Source: an uncultured Oscillospiraceae bacterium (GTDB taxonomy: Bacteria; Bacillota; Clostridia; Oscillospirales; Oscillospiraceae). Taken from it: DNA of 43,749 nucleotides. Position 1 is the stretch's first letter, and the number at the start of each line of letters is the position of its first letter. The DNA is taken from positions 1 to 43,749 of the forward strand of contig CAKUEH010000019.1 in NCBI GenBank assembly GCA_934646185.1, given 5' to 3'. Shown piece after piece: positions 23,801 to 31,024 of this stretch. The notes under the pieces were generated by a model, which did not search any database, had not been told where the DNA came from, and saw only the letters and a program-made list of their open reading frames with translations. The position numbers and the translations under genes were made by a program.

Positions 23801-26044
23801 GCGCAGGTCACCATCGATTGCGTCCTGCCGCACAACATTCAGATCAACGTCTATCTCGAAGCAGCCGGAACACCCGACCCAATGATCGCCATCCGCGACG
23901 CGGCAAAGCAGGCGCTCGACAAGGAGCTCAAAAACTACACGCACACGGCGTACACCAGCGAAAACTGGACGCTTGTCGTCGGCAGCTATAACAACGGTCT
24001 TGCCGCCATCGACCGCGCCCAGACTGAAGAGGCCGCAGCCGCCGCGCGCGACAAGGCCATCGCGGCCATGTGCGCCGTGGAAAAGCAGGCGGCAGACCAG
24101 CTTGGCCGCGTACACGTGATCGTGGAAAATACCCTCTTCCCCAAAAGCATGTGGCCCACGGATAAGACCTACTGGTCCGGCACGCTGGTCGACGAGTGGA
24201 TCGATCTGACGGAAAGCGACACGATGATGAGCTGTGTCGTCCGTGCGCTGGAGCTCAACGGCTGCAGTCAGGAGGGCGCAGAGAACAACTACATCAGCTC
24301 CATCAGCGACGGCGCAGGCCATAAGCTCTCCGAGATGGACGGCAGCGGCGAATCCGGTTGGATGGGCACGCTCAACGACTGGTTCACCTACCGCGGCTTC
24401 GGCGAATTTACCGTAAAAAACGGCTGGCTGAGCGACGGCGACGTCATCCGCATCATGTATACGATGTCGGGTCTCGGCGCGGATCTCGGCAGCATCTCCA
24501 GCAAGGCCGACGGCGGTCAGAACACCACGCTCGCCTCGCTTACCGCCGAGGGCGGCGAGATTCAGGAGACGTTCCAGTCCGGCTCCGTCGGCACGACCAA
24601 CAACTACACCCTTAAGATCAACGGCGCATCCGCCCAGATCAAGCTGACGCCGACCGCTGCCAACAAAAACTATCTCACCAGAATCTTCCTCAACGATAAA
24701 CACACCGCCGATTTCGATTTCAGCGAAGCGCCCGTGTCCTTCTATAAGAGCACCTGGTCCATCCCCGTCAAGGTCGGCGACAAGATCTACGTCGGCTGCG
24801 GCGAAATGGGCTGGCCCACGATGAACGCGAATACCGATGTCGGCGAGAGCCAGACCTCCAACGGCACGTGGTATGTCCTGACTGTTACCGGCGATGTGAC
24901 CGACGACGGCTCCGCCGCGGTCATCGCGCTGATCGACAAGAACTGCGGCACGCCGACACAGTACGGCTACAAGGCCCAGATCGAAAAGGTCACTGAGGCG
25001 CGCAGCGCCTATGAGGCACTGGCTCCCGAGGCCAGAGAAAACGTCACAAACTACCAGAAACTTCTCGCCGCCGAGGCCGGTATCAAAAGTTTCCAGAAGA
25101 CCGACGCGCTGAAAGCGAGCATCGCGGCGCTTCCGTCCGTCCGCCGTGTCACACTGGACGACGAGCAGACCGTTCTGGGTGTCAAGGCAGCCTTTGACAG
25201 CCTGAGCGAAGAAGAGGCAGCCCGTATGACCGTCTACGAGGCCAACCGGATTCAAGAGCTTCTCGATAAACTTCAGGAATTCCACCACGAGATCGATCAG
25301 GCAGCAGCCGACACGATCATCAAGCAGATTTCCGATATCGGCCCCGTCACAAGGGACAGCGGCGACGCCATCAGAGCCGCCCGCAAAGCCTATGACGCGC
25401 TGACCGACGAGCAGAAGGCGCTGGTCTCGAATTATCAGGCGCTTCTCGACGCCGAGGCGCGCTACCGGGCGCTGACGGCGCCGGTCGTCCCGGTCACGCC
25501 GTCCAGGCCGAAGGACGAGACCGCGAAGCCGGATGCGTCGAAGTTTGCCGACGTTTCCAAAAACGACTGGTATTTTGACGCGGTCCAGTATGCGCTGGAC
25601 AATGGCCTGATGAACGGCACGTCCGCAAGCGCGTTCACCCCGAACGCCGACACCACCCGCGGCATGATCGTCACGATCCTCGCCCGTCTCGACGGCGCGG
25701 ACACCGCCGGCACCCCGTGGTACGCCGCGGGCCGGAAGTGGGCCATGGACAGCGGCATTTCCGACGGCACGAACATGGAGGCCCGCATCACCCGCGAGCA
25801 GCTCGCCGCCATGCTCTTCCGCTGCGCGAAGGCAAAGGGCTATGACGTGTCCGCAAGCGCCGACATTTCCGCCTACGCCGACGCGGCCAGCGTCTCGGGC
25901 TGGGCGAAGGAGGCCATGCGCTGGGCCGTCGGCTCCGGCCTCATCACCGGCCGCACCGCGGCCACGCTCGCCCCGCAGGGCACCGCGACCCGCGCGGAAG
26001 CCGCGTCGATCCTGATGCGCTTCATGCAGAAATACGCAAAATAA
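20864..26044 (+). CDS. SLH-anchored surface protein with transcobalamin-like DUF4430 domains
   Basis: A 1726-residue exported protein. The basic N-terminus and hydrophobic stretch LAAMIAFLQIITGSAIMAGA form a signal peptide. A first module (about 45-220) is unrecognised. DUF4430-like domains lie at about 404-525 (a divergent copy) and 1082-1205 (VHVIVEN...GWMGTLNDWF...GDVIRIMYT, a clear match to the transcobalamin-C-like family). Helical repeats of the AYDALTDEQKALVSNYQ type occur near 1370-1540. Three SLH repeats (about 1558-1726) bind secondary cell-wall polymer. With the cobalamin-type riboswitch upstream, a role in capturing corrinoids at the surface is a reasonable inference; other ligands remain possible. 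ATG 20864 has AAAGGA 12 nt upstream (a TTG at 20861 is an alternative). The first ~900 bp are clearly lower in GC than the rest. Confidence 0.88.
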   Translation: MNRISETREHRRGHRPLIRILAAMIAFLQIITGSAIMAGAIGNNVAVPVIQYTVGDSTEKQTGKLQEIGIHNNAYGVYASQKVYLLQLPKDAVINHKDVSIVQNPEYPKKISSWYIYGSGKMVGNSASKTNWESTKSENVQAVLLKGDQFNGKNLDEVNSSYYKQVYSKLPADTQAKIPSKPTTTGFALRMNIMSGTNKFDAPIVIVQFDDFVFSEIDTEALDKLIKKCESTYFERDEDRPPNQFGQKTGLLLSSFTEVSANAYRKALTDAKNWRALLFDSDGNPSKEYNIKANQEKTDNYVASLTAAVSDLAKAWDPYSKWTLAIDGIPGLCRLADAAAENTAYTAASRKTLKDARDAAKTLLDKKIANRENLTASEYNDLLDAYRTLYDAYYTGLQNEASSVRVHVRIADTASVKPSRHSPFLSEWAATTWTGTLTLTDDQTLGAVETALKDKLYYEGRNDGLGSASYLFLINGIYPNSLRNTYSGFYFSDYADNTYYSDRYTLHDGDTVELILVPTPTVPSYTGYNNLDVTDALRFIQRARFEQNGEEVTTLTVDEGEELTLHVSRAYAALQTYTGEYTAFSGAKLFSSPEGSGAALTGETYADAAAPTTDTGLVTDENGDVTVRLYSPGWIHLYAVDISADKGFYGNTDVSNAKNIEALPCMTAGASVWVEVKAKTGDELKAGLDDLIAQLDESYDNLERIRLTAAELETVDADYAAKREAIAGAQSLSEGSKLLQAFQKSLQTLLAAHPASTQGLAEALNYLPDSVSDFTQGFRARFESVKAIADSLTAYQYQQLTGPQKAKYEMLLAAYGEDGTGLPDAVNPTVTVSIKEGSEWQSDFLAGNDRSYTKYVSAEYANDDARVNVPKATQTYNRVRAALGSFDATGYHVQEGSRYQFTIARVLDQNGGECTYNGIVKRVEVLDADTGLPLDADIGIYNYTSSIFVSSNCKFFADPDQYVESAKDYGYEGTYGMIAAQVTIDCVLPHNIQINVYLEAAGTPDPMIAIRDAAKQALDKELKNYTHTAYTSENWTLVVGSYNNGLAAIDRAQTEEAAAAARDKAIAAMCAVEKQAADQLGRVHVIVENTLFPKSMWPTDKTYWSGTLVDEWIDLTESDTMMSCVVRALELNGCSQEGAENNYISSISDGAGHKLSEMDGSGESGWMGTLNDWFTYRGFGEFTVKNGWLSDGDVIRIMYTMSGLGADLGSISSKADGGQNTTLASLTAEGGEIQETFQSGSVGTTNNYTLKINGASAQIKLTPTAANKNYLTRIFLNDKHTADFDFSEAPVSFYKSTWSIPVKVGDKIYVGCGEMGWPTMNANTDVGESQTSNGTWYVLTVTGDVTDDGSAAVIALIDKNCGTPTQYGYKAQIEKVTEARSAYEALAPEARENVTNYQKLLAAEAGIKSFQKTDALKASIAALPSVRRVTLDDEQTVLGVKAAFDSLSEEEAARMTVYEANRIQELLDKLQEFHHEIDQAAADTIIKQISDIGPVTRDSGDAIRAARKAYDALTDEQKALVSNYQALLDAEARYRALTAPVVPVTPSRPKDETAKPDASKFADVSKNDWYFDAVQYALDNGLMNGTSASAFTPNADTTRGMIVTILARLDGADTAGTPWYAAGRKWAMDSGISDGTNMEARITREQLAAMLFRCAKAKGYDVSASADISAYADAASVSGWAKEAMRWAVGSGLITGRTAATLAPQGTATRAEAASILMRFMQKYAK

Positions 26045-26051
26045 CCCCTCT

Positions 26052-26084
26052 CCCCTCTCCGGCCCGCGCCGGAGAGGGGTTTTT
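26052..26084 (+). terminator. terminator of the SLH gene
   Basis: Arms CCCCTCTCCGGC / GCCGGAGAGGGG, 4-nt loop, followed by TTTTT; 8 nt after the stop codon. Confidence 0.9.
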
Positions 26085-26150
26085 CGCATGCCGAAAAAGT
26101 CCGATTTTCATACGCCGCTCATGTAGGGGCCGATGCCCACTCGCACGCCC

Positions 26151-26256
26151 TGTAGGGGCGGACGACTCTGTCCGCCCGCAGAATATACCGATTTTACGGC
26201 AATTTTCGGCGAATTCGAAACTTCCCAAAGGGCCGACAGAGTCGTCGGCCCCTACA
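26151..26256. repeat. dispersed palindromic element, copy 4 (most regular copy)
   Basis: 106 bp. Left end TGTAGGGGCGGACGACTCTG, core ACCGATTTTACGGCAATTTT plus GGCGAATTC, right end GACAGAGTCGTCGGCCCCTACA. The termini form an imperfect inverted repeat (TGTAGGGGC / GCCCCTACA). A solo left end (TGTAGGGGCCGATGCCCA) precedes it at 26122. Confidence 0.85.
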
Positions 26257-26315
26257 GACAGGCTGGACGGCTGCAGCATAAAACCGGCGGAGCGGGGTTT
26301 TTCTTTCATAAAGGC

Positions 26316-26344
26316 TTGTGATCGTGCGGAACCGATGCTATAAT
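26316..26344 (+). promoter_or_regulatory. promoter of the hydrolase/membrane-protein operon
   Basis: -35 TTGTGA (26316-26321), 17-nt spacer, extended -10 TGC-TATAAT (26339-26344). The leader then holds a hairpin and an inverted repeat. Confidence 0.7.
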
Positions 26345-26362
26345 ACAATAAATTCTGTGCCG

Positions 26363-26384
26363 AAAGCCGCTGCCGGCGGCTTTT
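26363..26384 (+). terminator. leader hairpin, attenuator-like
   Basis: AAAGCCGC / GCGGCTTT with a 5-nt loop and a short T-run, about 15 nt into the leader. It could cause early termination. Confidence 0.5.
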
Positions 26385-26396
26385 CAAGCGCGCACC

Positions 26397-26414
26397 GGTT
26401 AGTGTCATCTAACC
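26397..26414. promoter_or_regulatory. perfect inverted repeat GGTTAG-N6-CTAACC (site C)
   Basis: 18-bp operator-like palindrome in the leader, about 45 nt upstream of the start codon. Same pattern as sites B and D. A TetR-type regulator is the usual kind of binder of such sites, but none is encoded here. Confidence 0.55.
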
Positions 26415-26458
26415 AGAAGCAGGGCTCTCAGGAAAAGGGCTGCAACAAGGAGGAACCT

Positions 26459-27055
26459 ATGATGCTGTATTCGGAAAAGCTCACGTTATTCACGGCCGCG
26501 CATCCGTGCGCGGAGACGATCGTCGGCGGCGCGCGGTATCGCTATATTCTGGACGGAAACGCGAACGGCAAACCGCTTGTGTTCCTGAACGGCGGGATGA
26601 ATACGCTCGAAATGTGGATGGACTATGTCGACGCGCTGTCGGACGAGTGCCGGGTGCTCCTGTTCGATTATCCGCAGGAGCTGCGTACCAATCAGGATCT
26701 TGTCGCGGGCATGCGCCACATCCGCAATGAAAGCGCAGAGGAGATCGCCGCCGCGCAGGATATGTTTGAAACCATCTTCAAGGATTACAAGCAGGAAAAG
26801 GATGTGCATATCTCGGGTCTTCTGGCCGACCTCATGAACCAGACGCCCGTGACCGAGGCCGATTTTGCCGCGCTTGCGGGGAAGATCCTCCTCATCCTGC
26901 CCGATCAGGACTTTTTCTCACGGGAAATGCAGGCGGATCTCATCAGACTGATGCACGATCCGCAGATCGCGTATGTTTCCGGCGGCCATCTGTCAACGGT
27001 ACTGCAGACAGACGGCTATATCCGCACCATCCGCAGCTTTCTGCATGAGCTGTGA
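26459..27055 (+). CDS. alpha/beta hydrolase with internal deletion of the nucleophile region
   Basis: A 198-residue protein. Residues 1-80 are the N-terminal strands of an alpha/beta hydrolase (YRYILDGN..KPLVFLNGG..LLFDYPQELRTNQDLV). At about residue 82 it jumps to AGMRHIRNESAEEIAAAQDMF, which in full-length relatives lies well after the nucleophile elbow. The later catalytic acid and His regions are present (LLILPDQDFF and SGGHLST). The GxSxG nucleophile and about 70-90 residues are missing, so normal hydrolase chemistry is not expected. The join is in frame. AGGAGG lies 5 nt before the ATG at 26459 and 8 nt before a second ATG at 26462. Co-transcribed with the next gene. Confidence 0.78.
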   Translation: MMLYSEKLTLFTAAHPCAETIVGGARYRYILDGNANGKPLVFLNGGMNTLEMWMDYVDALSDECRVLLFDYPQELRTNQDLVAGMRHIRNESAEEIAAAQDMFETIFKDYKQEKDVHISGLLADLMNQTPVTEADFAALAGKILLILPDQDFFSREMQADLIRLMHDPQIAYVSGGHLSTVLQTDGYIRTIRSFLHEL

Positions 27056-27070
27056 CCGGAGGCGAACGGA

Positions 27071-27769
27071 ATGAAGACAGAAAACCATGAACGGCTGATC
27101 CGATGGGATATGCTCGGCGCGATCGGGGGGATCCTGATGGCCGCCGGAGATTGGCTGCTCGGGTGCATCCCGATCCAGGCGACGGACACGGGCATGTTCA
27201 ACCGGGCTTATTATCTGTCCGGCGCCTATGGCCTGTGGCGGCCTGTACTGATCGTCGGGCTGGGCGCGATCGGGGCGTTTCTCTATTTCTTTCTGGTAAA
27301 GGCACTGAACGCGGACATCGACGCAAGGTACGGAAAAACGAAATCCGTCCAATCCCTGTGCGGGATATTCACCGCCGCGGTCGCGCTGGCCATCCACCTC
27401 TGGTCGGCGACTCTGGCATGGTTTACCGCCTATCTGGGCCCGCGCATCGGATCCGAGGCCGCCCTCGCCGCGGTCGCCGCCTATCAGGACGATATGCTCG
27501 CCGCGATCCTCCCGATGTACCTTCCGATGGTATTGATGATCGGGATCCATTTTGTCATGCTGCTTACCGGCAAGACCCGGTATCCCCGTTGGATGCTCGT
27601 GTTTCACCCGGTCACATGGAACATCCTTCTCGCAGGCATCCCGGATCTTGCGCAGGCCATGCAGGTACCCGCCGCCACATGGATGTCCGTCATGAGCCAG
27701 AGCAGCACGAACAGCGCGATTGTGATCTGGTGCATCGCGGCTGCGATTTATGAGGAAAAGCGCGCGTAA
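27071..27769 (+). CDS. multi-pass membrane protein of unknown function
   Basis: A 232-residue hydrophobic protein with about six or seven membrane segments (for example GAIGGILMAAGDWLLGC, VLIVGLGAIGAFLYFF, FTAAVALAIHLWSATLAWF and MVLMIGIHFVMLL). It resembles clostridial DUF6796-type proteins with conserved GDW and W/P positions, but that assignment is from memory. No catalytic motif recognised. The start has GGAGG 8 nt upstream and lies 15 nt after the truncated hydrolase, in one operon; a terminator follows. Confidence 0.75.
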   Translation: MKTENHERLIRWDMLGAIGGILMAAGDWLLGCIPIQATDTGMFNRAYYLSGAYGLWRPVLIVGLGAIGAFLYFFLVKALNADIDARYGKTKSVQSLCGIFTAAVALAIHLWSATLAWFTAYLGPRIGSEAALAAVAAYQDDMLAAILPMYLPMVLMIGIHFVMLLTGKTRYPRWMLVFHPVTWNILLAGIPDLAQAMQVPAATWMSVMSQSSTNSAIVIWCIAAAIYEEKRA

Positions 27770-27787
27770 ACGAAATTGAAACAGCGC

Positions 27788-27815
27788 AAAGCCGCCGGCT
27801 ATGCCGGCGGCTTTG
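27788..27815. terminator. terminator between convergent genes
   Basis: AAAGCCGCCGGC-TAT-GCCGGCGGCTTT, 12-bp arms with A/T ends on both sides; it serves the membrane-protein gene and the convergent GldG fusion gene. Confidence 0.85.
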
Positions 27816-27834
27816 TCTGAATGGAGCGTTTCCG

Positions 27835-29079
27835 TTATGCGCCAAGCGTCAGCGCGCGGACGGCTTCGACCAGATCGACGGTCTGGGCGCGGGAGACGAG
27901 CGCAACCGGCTCGCCGTCCACGGCGGCGATACAATTCCCGCCGTCATAGCGATAGAGCGTCAGGGTGAAGGTCGGGAAGTCCTCGTTATCCAGATGCACG
28001 GTCAGAGATATTTCCTCCTGTCCGGTGGGTGTTTCGTCCGTGAAGCTGACGGCGGTCAGCGAGCGCAGCGCGGTGCGCAGATCGTAGACGTCAAATTCTG
28101 CGCCGTCATACGTCCACGTTCCCTCCGCATCCTCATCGTCTTCGTCCGCGGGCGGGTTATAGGTAAATGTGTAGGTCTCATCTTCCAGCGTATACGGCTG
28201 CTGGAACGCATAATGCTCCCGGTCGGCCTCAACGACCAGACCGTCCGCCTCCTCCACGCCGTAGCTTTCCAGCACGCTGTAAAGGTTCGTGAGCGTGCCG
28301 CCCTCCGTCGGCCCGGCGATGACCAGCAGCTTGTCGCCGTTTTCCAGATAGTCTTCCAGCAAACCGGCTTCTTCGTCGGAAATATCGCTCTCCGGCGCGT
28401 AGATCAAAAGCGCGTCCGCGTCCTCGGGGATCTCATCGGTGTTGAGAAGCGAGAAGCTCTCGAGTTCCATGTTTTCCTTTTCGATCTGCGTCTGAAACTC
28501 TGTCGGCAGCTCCGCCTCGCCGTGCCCTTCGAGCGTATAGACCTTCGGCAGCTCGTCGGAGATCACATAGTCGATGGCAGACGTGATGGCGCCCTCGCCG
28601 TCGAACGAGTAAATGTAGGAATACGTCGTGTAGTCCACGTCCGTCAGATAAATGTCGTTGTAGCTGATATACCGGCTCTTTTCGCCGCACTCGACAATCA
28701 AACTGTTGTTCGGCACGTCCTCGTCGGTATACTGCGCGGTGAACGTCGGATAGACGTCCGGATTCTTCTTGGTCACGGTAATGTGCGAGGACAGGCTTTC
28801 GTACTTGCCGAGCAGGTTTTCGATCACCTCGTCCTCTTTTTCGGACTGCACGACCCAGTAGATCGTAACGTCTTTCTCCAGATTATTGACCACGACCTTT
28901 GTGCTGCTTGTGATGGAATAGAGCTTTGTGGCGCTGATGTCCAGCTTCGTGAGTGCTGTGGGAAGTACGGAGGCGAGGATATTCACCGCGATCAGAATCG
29001 CCAGCACAACGGCGGTCACGGCCAGCGCATACGAACCGCCCTTTGCCGCGATGCGGCGCTGCAGCTTTTGGTGCTTCAT
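27835..29079 (-). CDS. GldG-DUF4340 fusion, ABC-exporter auxiliary protein
   Basis: A 414-residue membrane protein. Residues 1-295 are the front of a GldG/ABC_transp_aux protein: one membrane helix (about 17-37), then an extracytoplasmic domain with LYSITSSTKVVV, PNNSLIVECG, LEGHGEAELP and LLIYAPESDIS. At about residue 296 (near 28190), just after REHYAFQQPY, it switches to the C-terminal part of a DUF4340 protein (TYTFTYNPPA..LTLYRYDGGNCIAAVDGEP..LVEAVRALTLG). In related clostridial operons GldG and DUF4340 are separate, consecutive genes. The end of GldG, including its second membrane helix, and the start of DUF4340 are missing, so an in-frame deletion made the fusion. The start codon overlaps the natural stop of the permease frame (TGATG). 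Confidence 0.82.
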   Translation of the reverse strand: MKHQKLQRRIAAKGGSYALAVTAVVLAILIAVNILASVLPTALTKLDISATKLYSITSSTKVVVNNLEKDVTIYWVVQSEKEDEVIENLLGKYESLSSHITVTKKNPDVYPTFTAQYTDEDVPNNSLIVECGEKSRYISYNDIYLTDVDYTTYSYIYSFDGEGAITSAIDYVISDELPKVYTLEGHGEAELPTEFQTQIEKENMELESFSLLNTDEIPEDADALLIYAPESDISDEEAGLLEDYLENGDKLLVIAGPTEGGTLTNLYSVLESYGVEEADGLVVEADREHYAFQQPYTLEDETYTFTYNPPADEDDEDAEGTWTYDGAEFDVYDLRTALRSLTAVSFTDETPTGQEEISLTVHLDNEDFPTFTLTLYRYDGGNCIAAVDGEPVALVSRAQTVDLVEAVRALTLGA

Positions 29080-29938
29080 CAGTTGTACCTCCGTTTCTCC
29101 AAAGACTGCACGGGAACAGACCGAGCGCGATGACGGACGCGTAAAAGACCAGCGCCGTCAGGTCAAACACGCCGTTCACGAACGTCGTGAACCGGTCAAA
29201 GAGCGAGAGCTTCTGCATCAGCTTCGGAAGAAGATTCTCAAAGCTGTCGCCCATAAAATAGTAGCAGCCCAGAACGATCACGATCAGTCCAGCGCCCACG
29301 CCGAGCGAAATGACGTTGTTCTTCGTCAGCACCTTCACGATCACGCCTGCGAGCGCCGCCAGCACGCACAGCGCAATCGCCGAGCCGAGACTGGTGGACG
29401 AGACCTGTTCCGCCAGCGACACGCTGAAATAGTTGAACAAAAACAGCACGATCGCAATGCCCGCCGCGAAGCCCTGATTGTCGGTCAGAGACGAAATGAA
29501 CATCCCGACCGCGATGAGCGCCGCGCCCATCCCGAAGAACGCGAAGATCGAGCCATACGCGCCCGGTAAGTAAACCTCGCCGTACTGCGCGAAAATTATC
29601 GGATAGACCGCGATGATCGCCATCGGCAAAAAGAACATCGCGACCAGCGACAGATATTTCCCGCCCACGATCTGCCATGTGGTGAGCGGCAGGGAGTATA
29701 ACAGCTGGTCGGTCTTCTGCCTGCGTTCCTCCGCGAACGAGCGCATGGTGAGCACCGGGATGATGACCACCAGAATGATGGAGATGTAATTGAGGGCGTA
29801 TTCAAAATTCGCGACCGACGCCTGAATGTTATAGATCATCGCGCCCACGCCGACGATGCACAAAAGCGCCGCGCAGAATACGTACACCGTCAGCGAATTA
29901 AACGCGCTGCGAAGCTCGTGTTTGAGGGCTGCGATCAT
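28883..29938 (-). CDS. ABC-2 type permease with frameshifted C-terminus
   Basis: An ABC exporter permease with six hydrophobic segments over about 275 residues (FNSLTVYVFCAALLCIVGVG, YISIILVVIIPVLTM, LSLVAMFFLPMAIIAVYPII and so on). After VIALGLF (near 29112) the open frame runs on as arginine-rich nonsense to 28883, overlapping the GldG gene by about 200 bp. In another frame the same DNA reads QSLEKRRYN and stops at 29079-29081, overlapping the GldG start by TGATG. That is the usual end of these permeases, so a small deletion has shifted the frame. The six membrane helices are unaffected. The start overlaps the ATPase stop (ATGA). Confidence 0.85.
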   Translation of the reverse strand: MIAALKHELRSAFNSLTVYVFCAALLCIVGVGAMIYNIQASVANFEYALNYISIILVVIIPVLTMRSFAEERRQKTDQLLYSLPLTTWQIVGGKYLSLVAMFFLPMAIIAVYPIIFAQYGEVYLPGAYGSIFAFFGMGAALIAVGMFISSLTDNQGFAAGIAIVLFLFNYFSVSLAEQVSSTSLGSAIALCVLAALAGVIVKVLTKNNVISLGVGAGLIVIVLGCYYFMGDSFENLLPKLMQKLSLFDRFTTFVNGVFDLTALVFYASVIALGLFPCSLWRNGGTTDEAPKAAAPHRGKGRFVCAGRDRRCAGDSDRGEYPRLRTSHSTHEAGHQRHKALFHHKQHKGRGQ

Positions 29939-30915
29939 TGTTCCACCACCTCGCTTTCTGTTTCAGGCGCTTCCTCCGCGCCGGCTTCCGTGAGCTCGAG
30001 GAACACATCCTCGAGATTTGCCTTTTTCATCCGCATTTCAATGACGGGAAGACTCTTTGCCGCAAAAGCAAGTGTCAATTTTCCGCAGACATTCTTTGCG
30101 TCCGCACCTTCCGCGAGATTTGCCGTCACGCTGCAAACACCGTCCGCTTCGGATACCTCCCAGCCGGACAGCCCCTCTGTCTGCGCGAGAGTTTCTTCGG
30201 CCTGCACTTTTCCAGCTTCGACTTGAAATGTAATTGCATTGGAGGCCGTCAGCAGCTTTTCGAGATTCTCCGGCGCGTCGAACGCGACGAGCCTGCCCTT
30301 GGAGATGATCAGCACCTGTTCGCAGACCGCCTGCACCTCGGAGAGAATGTGCGAGCTTAAAATAACTGTGTGCGTTTTTCCAAGCTCCTTGATGAAATCG
30401 CGGATCTCAATGATCTGGATGGGGTCAAGGCCCACGGTCGGCTCGTCCAGAATAATGACCTGCGGGTTTCCCAGCAGCGCCTGCGCAATGCCGACCCGCT
30501 GCCGGTAGCCCTTGGAGAGCGTGCCGATGAGCCGGTCGCGCACGTCGGCAATACCCGCGCTTTCGACCACCTCGTCGATCTGCGCGCGCAGCGCCTTGCC
30601 GCGCAGGCCCTTTGCCTCGCCGACAAACTCGAGATACTCCTGCGGCGTTTCGTTCATGTACACGGGCGGCTGTTCGGGAAGATACCCGATCAGCTTCTTC
30701 GCCTGCTCCGGGCTTTCCAGAATGTCAAAGCCGCCGATCCTGATCGTGCCGTCCGTCGGGGACAGACACCCCGTCATCATGTTCATCGTGGTCGATTTTC
30801 CCGCGCCGTTCGGCCCCAGGAAGCCGTAGACGTGCCCGTCCTCGATCGTGAACGACAGGTCGTTCACCGCCAGAAACTCGCCGTAATACTTCGTCAAATG
30901 CGTCACTTCGATCAT
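29935..30915 (-). CDS. ABC transporter ATP-binding protein (GldA-like)
   Basis: A 326-residue ATPase. Walker A GPNGAGKST (34-42), signature LSKGYRQR, Walker B VIILDEP followed by the D-loop VGLDP, and the switch His in ILSSHIL are all present. A C-terminal ~90-residue domain, as in exporters of the gliding-motility GldA/CcmA-like group, follows. The ATG at 30915 has AAGGAG 7 nt upstream; upstream in-frame codons are not needed for the fold. It forms an operon ATPase-permease-GldG, each pair overlapping by a stop/start. Substrate unknown. Confidence 0.92.
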   Translation of the reverse strand: MIEVTHLTKYYGEFLAVNDLSFTIEDGHVYGFLGPNGAGKSTTMNMMTGCLSPTDGTIRIGGFDILESPEQAKKLIGYLPEQPPVYMNETPQEYLEFVGEAKGLRGKALRAQIDEVVESAGIADVRDRLIGTLSKGYRQRVGIAQALLGNPQVIILDEPTVGLDPIQIIEIRDFIKELGKTHTVILSSHILSEVQAVCEQVLIISKGRLVAFDAPENLEKLLTASNAITFQVEAGKVQAEETLAQTEGLSGWEVSEADGVCSVTANLAEGADAKNVCGKLTLAFAAKSLPVIEMRMKKANLEDVFLELTEAGAEEAPETESEVVEQ

Positions 30916-30976
30916 GTGCACCGCTCCTTCCGGTTTGATTACCCGGCGATCATACACGCGCGACCTGAAACGAGCT

Positions 30977-31024
30977 TGAAAAAACGCCCGTGCGTTCCGA
31001 ATCGGAACACACAGGCGTTTTCTT
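30977..31024. terminator. bidirectional terminator
   Basis: Long hairpin with arms AAAACGCC-GTG-GTTCCG / CGGAAC-CAC-GGCGTTTT, one or two mismatches, A-run and T-run ends; located just past the histidine kinase stop. Confidence 0.8.

Noticed and set aside
21527..26089. A very long open frame on the minus strand opposite the SLH gene
   Set aside because: It is a mirror of a GC-rich coding strand: the sequence is rich in R, G, V and A, lacks domains, and the plus-strand protein has a signal peptide, DUF4430 and SLH domains.
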